Of a stretch of DNA of 8,826 nt, positions 1 through 8,000 are shown one piece after another. Below the pieces are notes generated by a model. That model was not told the origin of the DNA. It ran no database searches and saw nothing but the letters and a program-made list of their open reading frames with translations. How positions within the stretch are numbered: the stretch's first letter is position 1; every line of letters begins with the position of its first letter. Source of the DNA: an uncultured bacterium (GTDB lineage: Bacteria; Actinomycetota; Actinomycetes; S36-B12); the NCBI GenBank assembly GCA_903908025.1, contig CAIVQM010000476.1, positions 1 to 8,826 of the forward strand, given 5' to 3'. The position numbers and the translations under genes are program-made.

Positions 1-2242
1 CGACCGCCGGCTCATGCCCGAGCCGATTCCACATGTCCTCCGATGTGTACGGAGCGACGAGCGACAGCATGATCGCCACCGCCTCGACCGCCTCGCGCAC
101 CGCCGGGTCGTCAGCCCCACAGCCGGAGTCGATCGCCTTGCGGGTGGCATTCACGAGTTCCATCGTGCGGGCAACCGCCACGTTGAACCGGAAGGACTCC
201 ACCGCGATGGCGGCATCGTTCACGGCGTGATGCGTCGCCTTGCGCAGGCCGAGGTCGCCGGTGGTGACGTCGACACCGGGCTCGCTGGTCACATCGCCTG
301 ACAGGCGCCAGGCCCGCGCGAGGAACTTCCGCGAGCCGGCCGGGGACACCTCGGCCCAGTCGACATCGTCCTCCGGTGGCCCGGCGAACACCATGGTCAG
401 ACGGATCGCATCGACCCCGTTCACCGCGAGCTCGTCTGTGAGCCGTACGAGGTTGCCGCGCGACTTGCTCATGGCAGAGCCGTCCATCACGACCATGCCC
501 TGGTTCAGCAGACGTGTGAAGGGCTCGGCGAAGTCGAGCAGACCCATATCGAACAGGACCTTCGTGAAGAAGCGCGAGTACAGCAGATGCAGGATCGCGT
601 GCGTCACGCCGCCGACGTACTGGTCGACCGGCAGCCACTCGCGCACGATCGCAGGGTCGAAGGCTGCCGTCTCGTTCCTCGGATCGGCGTAGCGCAGGTA
701 GTACCAGGACGAGTCCATGAACGTGTCCATGGTGTCGGTGTCGCGCAGAGCGGGTTCACCGCAACGGGGACAGGTCGTCGTGACCCAGTCAGTCGCGGCA
801 CCCAGCGGCGATGTGCCCTTGGGCTTGAGGTCCAGTCCATCGGCCGGCGGCAGCGTCACGGGGAGCTGGTCATCGGGTACCGGCACCTCGCCGCAGGTCG
901 CGCAGTGCACGATCGGGATCGGCGTGCCCCAGTAGCGCTGACGGGAGATCAGCCAGTCGCGGAGCCGGTAGTTCACGGCCGGCTCGCCAGTCCCGCGCTC
1001 GAGCAGGACCTCGGTAATCGCGGCGATGGCCGCCGCCTTGTCGAGGCCGTCGAGGGGTCCGGAGTTCACATGCGGGCCGTCGTCCGCCGTCGCGACACCT
1101 GTCGCCACCGGGTCGTCGTCGCTCGCCACGACGACCCGCACCGGCAGGTTGAAGGCCCGCGCGAAGTCGAGGTCGCGCTGATCGTGCGCCGGCACGGCCA
1201 TGATCGCGCCCGTGCCGTAGTCGGCCAGCACGTAGTCCGATGCCCACACCGGGATGCGCTCGCCGTTGACCGGGTTGATCGCATAGCGCTGCAGGAACAC
1301 CCCGCTCTTCGGGCGCGAGGAGTCCAGGCGATCCATCTCCGAGACCTGCTTCACGGTCTCGAGGTACGAGACGAACTCGGCCTCGGCGGGTGTGCCGGCG
1401 GCCAGCTCTGCAGCAAGGTCCGAGTCGGCCGCGACGACGAAGAAGGTCGCGCCGTACAGCGTGTCCGGCCGCGTCGTGTACACCGTGACCGGTTCGTCAC
1501 GGCCCTCGACCACGAACTGCACCTCAGCGCCGGACGATCGCCCGATCCAGTTCTTCTGCATCAGCAGGACCTTTTCCGGCCATGCGCCTTCGAGTTGCTT
1601 CATGTCGTCGAGCAGCCGGTCGGCATAGTCGGTGATGCGCAGGTACCACTGCGTCAGCTTCTTCTTCGTGACAGGCGTGTCGCATCGTTCGCAGAGCCCT
1701 CCGACCACCTGCTCGTTCGCGAGCACCGTCTGGCAGTTGGGGCACCAGTTGACATTGCTGTCCTTGCGGTAGGCCAGCCCGCGCTCGAACATCCGCAGGA
1801 AGAACCACTGGTTCCAGCGGTAGTACTCGGGATCGCAGGTGTTGAACACGCGATCCCAGTCGAACGAGCACGCGAAGCGGCGCATCGACGCCTTCTGCTG
1901 AGCGATGTTCTCGTAAGTCCAGCGCACCGGATCCTCGCCGCGCTTGATCGCAGCGTTCTCGGCCGGCAGCCCGAAGGCGTCCCAGCCGATGGGGTGCATG
2001 ACGTTGAAACCGCGCTGCACCCAGTACCGGGCCACCACGTCGCCGAGCGCATACGCCTCGGCGTGGCCCATGTGCAGGTCACCCGAGGGATAGGGAAACA
2101 TGTCGAGGACGTACTTCTTGGGGCGGTCGTCGTCCGGGCGGCCTGAGCGGAAGGGCGCCAGGTCGTCCCAGACCGGAAGCCAGCGCTCCTGGATGGCCGT
2201 CACGTCATACGCGTCGCGGACGTCGTCCGTCATCTCCGTCAT
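1..2242 (-). CDS. leuS: Leucyl-tRNA synthetase (class Ia), C-terminus cut by window edge
   Basis: This cytoplasmic enzyme charges tRNA-Leu with leucine using ATP and hydrolyses mischarged tRNA. The window gives 747 codons in one uninterrupted frame. Visible landmarks: HIGH signature HMGH at residues 57-60 after MFPYPSGDL; a zinc-type Cys set C167/C170 and C184/C187; the CP1 editing motif GTGAIMAVPAHDQRD with its two aspartates at 354 and 357; a second Cys set C447/C450 and C491/C494; the TMDTFMDSSWYYLRY signature; and the KMSKS loop, here AMSKS with Met at 591 (bases 461-475). The anticodon-binding domain is under way at the edge (LVAPYTSEDMW). LGMVV-type sequence runs straight into AMSKS, so the leucine-specific insertion of E. 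coli LeuS is absent, as in the shorter Bacillus-type enzymes; a full length near 820-860 is inferred. I chose ATG 2242 as start; an in-frame ATG at 2233 and an in-frame CTG at 2251 are alternatives because AGGAG lies 17 nt from ATG 2242. Identification is secure. Confidence 0.97.
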   Translation of the reverse strand, partial: MTEMTDDVRDAYDVTAIQERWLPVWDDLAPFRSGRPDDDRPKKYVLDMFPYPSGDLHMGHAEAYALGDVVARYWVQRGFNVMHPIGWDAFGLPAENAAIKRGEDPVRWTYENIAQQKASMRRFACSFDWDRVFNTCDPEYYRWNQWFFLRMFERGLAYRKDSNVNWCPNCQTVLANEQVVGGLCERCDTPVTKKKLTQWYLRITDYADRLLDDMKQLEGAWPEKVLLMQKNWIGRSSGAEVQFVVEGRDEPVTVYTTRPDTLYGATFFVVAADSDLAAELAAGTPAEAEFVSYLETVKQVSEMDRLDSSRPKSGVFLQRYAINPVNGERIPVWASDYVLADYGTGAIMAVPAHDQRDLDFARAFNLPVRVVVASDDDPVATGVATADDGPHVNSGPLDGLDKAAAIAAITEVLLERGTGEPAVNYRLRDWLISRQRYWGTPIPIVHCATCGEVPVPDDQLPVTLPPADGLDLKPKGTSPLGAATDWVTTTCPRCGEPALRDTDTMDTFMDSSWYYLRYADPRNETAAFDPAIVREWLPVDQYVGGVTHAILHLLYSRFFTKVLFDMGLLDFAEPFTRLLNQGMVVMDGSAMSKSRGNLVRLTDELAVNGVDAIRLTMVFAGPPEDDVDWAEVSPAGSRKFLARAWRLSGDVTSEPGVDVTTGDLGLRKATHHAVNDAAIAVESFRFNVAVARTMELVNATRKAIDSGCGADDPAVREAVEAVAIMLSLVAPYTSEDMWNRLGHEPAV

Positions 2243-2259
2243 TGCCGTCAGCTGCCGTT

Positions 2260-2264
2260 CTCCT
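2260..2264 (-). promoter_or_regulatory. Shine-Dalgarno AGGAG upstream of leuS
   Basis: AGGAG reads on the minus strand at 2264-2260. It is 17 nt from the ATG at 2242, which is long, but 8 nt from an in-frame CTG at 2251. The site therefore leaves the exact leuS start open between a rare CTG start and ATG with wide spacing. Confidence 0.55.
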
Positions 2265-2294
2265 GGTGGGAATCCGCGCACTGCGCGTCAACCC

Positions 2295-2300
2295 ACCCTA
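2295..2300 (-). promoter_or_regulatory. Possible -10 element for leuS
   Basis: TAGGGT on the minus strand fits the TANNNT -10 form common in actinobacteria. It sits in the 67-bp gap between the TIG gene stop and leuS and would give a leader of roughly 45 nt. I found no convincing -35 at 16-18 bp. No terminator hairpin separates the two genes, so leuS could also be read through from the TIG gene. The assignment is by eye only. Confidence 0.25.
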
Positions 2301-2309
2301 CCGATCGGG

Positions 2310-4019
2310 TCAGTTCGAGAAGACGGACAGGTTGCCCGCGCCCACTCCCGTGCAACTGGATGCCGTGTAGGTGAACTGGATCGTTCCGCTGCTCGCAGCC
2401 GCCCCGGAAAGCCACACAATACGAGCCGGGCTGGCCTGCCAGGTGATGGAGCCGTCTGTGTCGGCCCCGCTGTCGCCGGTGAACGTCGCACCGCCCAGCA
2501 CCGGGTCAGTGAAGCCCATGCTGATGGGGAACAGGGCGGAAGCCCCAAAGCCAAGCGCTTCTCCGGCCGTCCCGGCCACATCGGGGAGCCGGAAGTTCAG
2601 GCAGACGGGCAGGGCCGAACCCGATGGCTTCGGAGTCGGCTTCCCGGACGGCTTCGGTTCATCGACAACGACGTAGGTGAAGCCCTTCTTCACCGTCGCC
2701 GGCGGTTGGTCCGGATTGCTGACCACCACGGTTGCCGGACCAGCCGTCCCCACCGGCGTCTTTGCCGTGATGGTCCCGTCATCGACGACCTTCACCGAGG
2801 TGGCCTCCCCGCCCTCGAAGGTCACCGTGGCACCCGGCAGGAAACCGGTCCCAGTGATGGTCACCTTCGTATCACCCGACTCCGGGCCCTCAGCGGGCTT
2901 CACTCCGGCGATGGTCGGGGCCTCGACGAATTCGAAGGCCTCCGCGAGAGTGGCGGGCGGAACACCCGGGTTGCGGACGCCGACTTCGGCGAGCCCGAGG
3001 TCTCCGGGGGGCGTGAGCGCGGTGATCTTCGTGCTGCTGACCACCTCTACCTCTGTCGCCCTCTTCCCGCCGATCAGCACCGTGGCGCCAGGCGCGAACC
3101 CCGTGCCGGCGATCGTCACCTTCGTCCCACCCGATATCGCGCCCGACGCCGGGCGCACCAGCATCACGACACGCGGCGGCTGGTCAACGTAGGTGAAGGC
3201 ATCCTCGAGCAGGTAGGACTCCTCGCCGGGATTGCGGACGTTGACGACGACCGGACCGAGAGATCCGATCGGCGTCGTCACACGCAGAGTTGCCGAGTCG
3301 ACCACGACGACATTCGTTGCCGCACGGCCACCGAAGGCGACGAGTGCTCCGTCCACGAATTCGTTGCCCTTGATGATGACGGTCTCCCCGCCATCCTTCG
3401 ATCCTTCCGATGGCCGTACCTCCGTTGCCCGCTCTACCGGCAGGGCGACATAGGTGAACGCGTTGTCGAGCGTCGACGTCGTTCCGTCGGGGTTCGTCAC
3501 GATGACGTCAACGGGATAGAGGTTGGGGCTCGCCGGCGTTGTCGCCGTGATGGTCGACTCGCTCACCACGACAACGTCGCCTGCGGGGAGGTCATCGATG
3601 AGGACCGTCGTACCGGGCTGGAAGCCCGATCCCCCGATGCGGATCGCGGTTCCGCCGGTGGTGAGCCCAAACGTCGGCGCGAGTGCGTCGACCTTGGGTC
3701 CGATCTCGGGTGCCGCACAACTGTTCTCTGTTGCGACGTAGTCCTCCCCGCTGGCGCAGACGGCACGCGGGACGCACGCGCCCGATCCAGCGTCGAACCA
3801 TGTGCCACTGGAGCAGCTCCCGATGCCGGGAGCCGCGGACGCGGATGACGCCGGCGCAAGCGTGGGCGTGGACAGCGAGGACAGGATCATGCTGACGAGC
3901 AGCACCGCACCCGCGATGATGAGCAGAACCACCCCGGCGATGACCAGATAGCCGATGACGCCGTAACCATCCGCGCGCGCCATCGCCCGCATGGCGGGTC
4001 GGGTCGGCCGTTCGCGCAT
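2310..4019 (-). CDS. Membrane-anchored protein with four IPT/TIG domains
   Basis: Function is unknown; the build is that of an envelope or surface-exposed protein of 569 residues. An Arg-rich N-terminus is followed by one hydrophobic segment at about 21-47, read as an uncleaved signal anchor that puts the rest outside. Residues 69-101 carry a duplicated C-x-S-G-x9-C motif (C69/C82 and C88/C101). Four IPT/TIG immunoglobulin-like repeats follow at about 109-191, 197-278, 284-365 and 368-450, each with a GG/SG-x-T-x-V-x-I-x-G-x-x-F core, a (T)TP turn and an NP-x(n)-F-x-(Y/F)V end. A Pro/Lys/Ser linker (453-469) leads to an unrecognised domain (470-569) with two more cysteines (473, 556). The start is supported by TGAGGGA 7 nt upstream. 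The IPT/TIG fold occurs in adhesins, glycan-binding and surface proteins, so adhesion or polymer binding is plausible but only inferred. No LPXTG anchor or enzymatic domain is visible. Confidence 0.9.
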   Translation of the reverse strand: MRERPTRPAMRAMARADGYGVIGYLVIAGVVLLIIAGAVLLVSMILSSLSTPTLAPASSASAAPGIGSCSSGTWFDAGSGACVPRAVCASGEDYVATENSCAAPEIGPKVDALAPTFGLTTGGTAIRIGGSGFQPGTTVLIDDLPAGDVVVVSESTITATTPASPNLYPVDVIVTNPDGTTSTLDNAFTYVALPVERATEVRPSEGSKDGGETVIIKGNEFVDGALVAFGGRAATNVVVVDSATLRVTTPIGSLGPVVVNVRNPGEESYLLEDAFTYVDQPPRVVMLVRPASGAISGGTKVTIAGTGFAPGATVLIGGKRATEVEVVSSTKITALTPPGDLGLAEVGVRNPGVPPATLAEAFEFVEAPTIAGVKPAEGPESGDTKVTITGTGFLPGATVTFEGGEATSVKVVDDGTITAKTPVGTAGPATVVVSNPDQPPATVKKGFTYVVVDEPKPSGKPTPKPSGSALPVCLNFRLPDVAGTAGEALGFGASALFPISMGFTDPVLGGATFTGDSGADTDGSITWQASPARIVWLSGAAASSGTIQFTYTASSCTGVGAGNLSVFSN

Positions 4020-4026
4020 CGTGTGG

Positions 4027-4033
4027 TCCCTCA
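4027..4033 (-). promoter_or_regulatory. Ribosome binding site of the TIG gene
   Basis: TGAGGGA on the minus strand lies 7 nt before the ATG at 4019. It supports this start over the internal ATG codons at residues 10 and 13, which would shorten the basic N-terminus in front of the membrane segment. Confidence 0.7.
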
Positions 4034-4052
4034 GTCGCAGTTGATCAGACCG

Positions 4053-4058
4053 ATAGTA
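4053..4058 (-). promoter_or_regulatory. Possible -10 element of the TIG gene
   Basis: TACTAT on the minus strand matches TATAAT at four of six positions and would start transcription near 4046, leaving a leader of about 27 nt that contains the ribosome binding site. No good -35 is seen 16-18 bp upstream. It lies in the 94-bp divergent region shared with the permease gene. Confidence 0.35.
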
Positions 4059-4099
4059 AGCCCCGGCATCGGACCGAAGGCCTGACGACGCGAGGGGAC

Positions 4100-4105
4100 T
4101 AGCCT
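4100..4105 (+). promoter_or_regulatory. Possible -10 element of the permease gene, leaderless arrangement
   Basis: TAGCCT ends 8 nt before the GTG start at 4114. A transcript starting about 7-8 nt after this hexamer would begin at or next to the start codon, as in the leaderless mRNAs common in actinobacteria. The only other candidate signal is GAGGGG at 4092-4097, 16 nt from the GTG, which is too far for a typical Shine-Dalgarno. No clear -35 is present. Confidence 0.35.
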
Positions 4106-4113
4106 GTCGGTTC

Positions 4114-4992
4114 GTGACCCGACGCGGCTGGATCCTGCTGCTGGTGCTCGGCGTGGTCTGGGGCCTGCCCTATCTGTTCATCAAGATCGCGGTCGAGACC
4201 TTCTCCCCCCAGGGAGTGGTGTTCCTGAGGTGCGTCATCGCCGCCGCGATCCTGCTGCCGATCGTGCTTGGCAAGGGCCAGCTCAAGCAGTTGCGAGGAA
4301 GATGGACGTGGGTCATCGCCTTCGCCCTCGTCGAGATCACCTTCACCTGGCTGGCCCTGAACTGGGCCGAGCAGCGTATCTCGAGTTCCTTTGCCGCACT
4401 CCTCATCGCCACGGTCCCCCTCGTCACGGCGATCCTCGCCTGGCGCGTCGGCATCGACGACCGACTCAGCGGGCGACGACTGGTCGGGCTCGGCATCGGC
4501 TTCCTCGGAGTCGTGGCGCTCGTCGGACTCGACATCAGCGGCGGCAGCCTGTGGGCGGTCGTCGCGATGATCATCACGGTCATCGGCTACTCCCTCGGCC
4601 CGATCATCGTCGACCGCAAGCTGTCCGACCTGCCCAGTCTCGCGATCATCGCGTGCGCCATGACCATCAATGCCGTTATCTACGCGCCGTGGGCCTGGCT
4701 CTCCTGGCCAGCAACACCCATTCCAACCTCCGCCTGGGTCTCCGTCATCGTCCTGGGTTCGATCTGCTCGGCACTCGCGTTCATCATCTTCTTCGCGCTC
4801 ATCGCCGAGGTCGGGCCGTCCCGTACGACCTTGATCACCTACATCAACCCGGTGGTCGCCGTCGGGCTCGGTGTCGTCGTGCTCGCGGAGCCGCTCACCA
4901 TCGGGCTCGCGGTCGGGCTACCGCTCGTGCTGCTCGGGTCATGGATGGCGACGCGGAAGGGTCCGACCCTCGAGGCCGAGCCGCACGCCTGA
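4114..4992 (+). CDS. EamA-family (DMT superfamily) permease
   Basis: This is an integral membrane transporter of 292 residues, the usual length for ten-helix drug/metabolite transporters. Ten hydrophobic segments fall at about 5-25, 33-52, 65-82, 93-112, 122-140, 147-167, 178-196, 208-229, 238-258 and 262-279, forming two EamA halves (about 6-138 and 147-278). Family hallmarks are the WGLPYLFIKIA first helix, FLRCVIAA in helix 2, a small-residue stretch SSSFAALLIATVPLVTAILAW in helix 4, and GPSRTTLITYINPVVAV followed by AEPLT in the second half. The tail is short and charged. Substrates of the family include amino acids, nucleosides and other metabolites, usually exported; the sequence does not tell which applies here. 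The start is GTG, chosen because it directly precedes a basic MTRRGW end and the first helix. The gene is divergent from the TIG gene and convergent with the c-di-GMP gene, so it is probably transcribed alone. Confidence 0.93.
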   Translation: MTRRGWILLLVLGVVWGLPYLFIKIAVETFSPQGVVFLRCVIAAAILLPIVLGKGQLKQLRGRWTWVIAFALVEITFTWLALNWAEQRISSSFAALLIATVPLVTAILAWRVGIDDRLSGRRLVGLGIGFLGVVALVGLDISGGSLWAVVAMIITVIGYSLGPIIVDRKLSDLPSLAIIACAMTINAVIYAPWAWLSWPATPIPTSAWVSVIVLGSICSALAFIIFFALIAEVGPSRTTLITYINPVVAVGLGVVVLAEPLTIGLAVGLPLVLLGSWMATRKGPTLEAEPHA

Positions 4993-5006
4993 CGGAGCCG
5001 GTCAGG
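4988..5006. repeat. Small inverted repeat across both convergent stop codons
   Basis: CCTGAC (4988-4993) and GTCAGG (5001-5006) form a 6-bp inverted repeat with a 7-nt loop. It includes the TGA of the permease (4990-4992) and the TGA of the convergent gene (5004-5002, minus strand). No T-tract follows on either side, so I do not call it a terminator. Chance symmetry is likely, since both stops are TGA followed or preceded by C. Confidence 0.4.
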
Positions 5007-8000
5007 GGTGGGGGTAGATGTGGTCAAGGAGCGGCGCGATGTCGTCCGGGGGCACGGCCGCGGAGTAGAGCCAGCCCTGTGCCGTGGGGCAGCCCATGTC
5101 GCGTAGGCGCGTGGCCTGATCGGGCTGCTCGACGCCTTCGGCGGTAACGCTGATGCCCAGGATCGCGGCCAGGGCGATGATGCCGGCCACGAGACTGTGT
5201 TCGTGATCGGCCGACATCGTGTCGGCGATGAAGCTGCGATCGATCTTGATGACGTCGATGGGGTAGCGGTCCAGGTAGGACAAGGAGGCGTAGCCGGTGC
5301 CGAAGTCGTCGATGGCGATCTCGATACCGCGGTCATGGATGCCGTCGAGATTGACGCGCGCGGTTGCCGTCTGGCCCAGCAGCGCGGTCTCGGTGATCTC
5401 GATGCACAGCAGCCGGGGGTCGAGGCCGCTGCTGGCCAATGCATCGTCGATCGTGTCCAGGAGCCCCGCGTCGGCAAGCTGAAGTGCGGAGACGTTGACC
5501 CGTATGGTGATCGGTCGATTCGGATGCGATGCCGTCCACGCGACGCCCTGATGACAGGCCTGATGCATGACCCATTCGCCGATCGCCAGGATCCGGCCGG
5601 ACTCCTCGGCCACGTGGACGAACCGATCGGCCGCCCAGATCTCCCCGCTGGGGTGGTGCCAGCGCAACAGTGCCTCGACGGCCCTGACTGCCCCGGTCGC
5701 GAGGTCCACCTCGGGCTGGTACCAGACGGCGAGCTGGCCGCGTTCAAGTGCGTGCCTCAGTTCGACTTCGATCGCCAGCCGGGTTGCTACGGCCGTGCGA
5801 AGGTCTGCGTTGAACACCGCCACCTGGTCACGGCCGGCGTTCTTGGCCGCGTACATCGCGGTGTCGGCCTCCCGCAGCAGGTCACCGGCGTCCGTCGCGT
5901 CGCTGAAGTGCGTGGCGGTCGCGACCCCGACGCTCGCAGTGGCGTACAGCTCCGCCCCAGCAAGGATGAAAGGCGCCCGGAACTCCTCAACCAGCCGATC
6001 GGCTGCATGCACCGCCTCAAGCGGATCACTCAGGTCACGCATCACGATGACGAACTCATCCCCGCCCAGCCGAGCAGCCACATCACCCGTGCGCACGACA
6101 CCTTCGATCCGGGCGGCAGCAGCAACCAGTAGTTCGTCGCCAGCAGCATGCCCGAGGGTGTCGTTGACATCCTTGAACCGGTCCAGATCCATCATCAGGA
6201 GCGCCGTCGTGTGACCGGTACGACGGCCGGCACTCATCGCCCGCACGAGCTCGTCCAGCAGCTCCACCCGGTTGGCCAGCCCCGTCAATCGATCATGGGT
6301 TGCCAGCGTCTGGAGCGCATCGCTGGATGCCTTGCGGTCCGTGATGTCCAGAGCCACTCCCTGCACTCCGACAATCGACCCGCTGGGGTCACGAACCGCC
6401 TCCCCGCGTGCCTGCATCCACCCGTGGGTGCCGTCGGGACGGACCATCTCGAGTTCCAGATCGTAGGGGGCACCCGTCTCCTGGGTGACCGACAGCTTCG
6501 CACTCAACTCGCGCCAGCTCGCCGGGGTGAACAACTGGCTGTGCAGCACGTAGTCGGGTACCGGGCCGGTCGGGTCCAGGCCCTGCATGAGGAAGAGCTC
6601 CTCCGACCACGTGACGTGACCCGTAGCGTTGTCCAGCGTCCAACTGCCGACGTGGGCGAGTCGCTGCGCCTGCTCCAGCTGTGCTCGGCTCGCCTCGACC
6701 GTTGTCTCCCATTGCTTGCGCTCCGTGATGTCCAACGACGTGCCGTGCAGTTCGACGACCGCGCCTTCCATATCCCGGATCGCCTCGCCCCGCGCCTGTA
6801 TCCAGCCGTGCGTGCCATCACTGCGCACCGTCTCGAGGTCCAGTGCGTAGCCGACACCCGTTGCCTGCGTCTGTGCGACGGCAGCGGAGACGCGCTGCCA
6901 GCTCTCCGGCGTGAACAGTCGATGCTGTTCGGAGTAGTCCGGCACGGGTCCGGTCGGGTCCAGGCCGAACATGGCAAAAAGCTCTGGCGACCAGGTGACG
7001 CGGTCTGTCTTCACGTCGATGGTCCACCCACCCAGGTGGGCGATGCGCTGCGTCTCGTTCAAGGCATCAAGCAGGTTGTGCTCCGAGCTGACGTCCAGGA
7101 TCTGCGCGATCCGGTGGTGCAAGTGCCCGTCCGCGTCGCGCACAGCCGACACGGTCACATCGCCCCACACCACGCGCCCGTCACCTGTCACGTATCTCTT
7201 GGTCAGCCGAAGGCCTGACCGGTGGCCGGCCATCATGTCTCGAAGGAGATCGGCGCCAACCTCCCGATCCTCGGGGTGCGTCACATCGAGGAAGCCCAAA
7301 GTCAGCAACTCCGCCTCACTGCGCCCGAGCAGGTCGCACATCGCTGGATTCGCCCGGATGATCCGGCCGTCATTGGAGACCAGGCACGTCGCGACTCGCG
7401 AGCGGTCGAACGTGAGCCGGGACTCCTCCTCACTGGCGGCCAACGACTGCTCGGCGCTGGTGCGCTCGGTAACATCGCGGGCGGCGGCGAAGACCCCCGC
7501 AACGGTTCCGTCGTCGTCCCGATAGACGGTGGCGTTGTATGAGACATCGATGACGTCGCCGTTGACGTTGCGGATCGCAAGCGGGTAATCGGTGACCGAG
7601 CCTTGGCTGAAAGCCTGCTGGTAGCCGGCGCGGGCCAGGTCTGGATCGGTGAAGTAGTCAGCGAAGTCGCTGCCGATGAGGGACTGACGAGGGACGCCGG
7701 TGACCTGCTCGGTCGCCACGTTGACGTCGCTGATGACACCGTCGGCCGAGATCGTGACCAGTGGGTCAAGGCTCGACTCGATCAGCCTCCGCGAGTACGA
7801 GGACGCCAGGGCCAGTTCCTCCTGTGCGCGCGCACGGTCCTCGACGTCGATGATGATCGAGAACAGCAGCGGCTTGCCGTCATTGATGAGGGCCGTGTGG
7901 ACGTCGACCCTGCGTATCTCACCGCTGGCCAAGCGGTGTGAGAACAGGAAGTGACCCCTCCCAGACTCGCCGGACGCCACTTGGCCCAGGGCAGCAGCAA

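Noticed and set aside
587..2146. Long open frame of 519 codons on the plus strand
   Set aside because: It lies antisense to leuS, whose signature motifs are unmistakable on the minus strand. The translation is Arg/His/Val-rich with no recognisable domain, typical of a high-GC antisense shadow.
2285..2291. TTGACG as a -35 box for leuS
   Set aside because: At 16-18 bp downstream the sequence is CACCAG-like with no -10 match, and it overlaps the ribosome binding region.
2100..3848. Long open frame of 582 codons on the plus strand
   Set aside because: It overlaps the end of leuS and nearly all of the TIG gene. The minus strand gives a membrane anchor and four IPT/TIG repeats with a good ribosome binding site, while this frame gives Arg-rich low-complexity sequence.
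4988..5006. Terminator between the convergent permease and c-di-GMP genes
   Set aside because: The 6-bp stem is weak, lies on the stop codons and has no T-tract in either direction.
6148..7218. Plus-strand open frame of 356 codons inside the c-di-GMP gene, with internal similarity
   Set aside because: Its internal repeat is merely the PAS4/PAS5 duplication read in the wrong strand; no initiation signal or domain is present.
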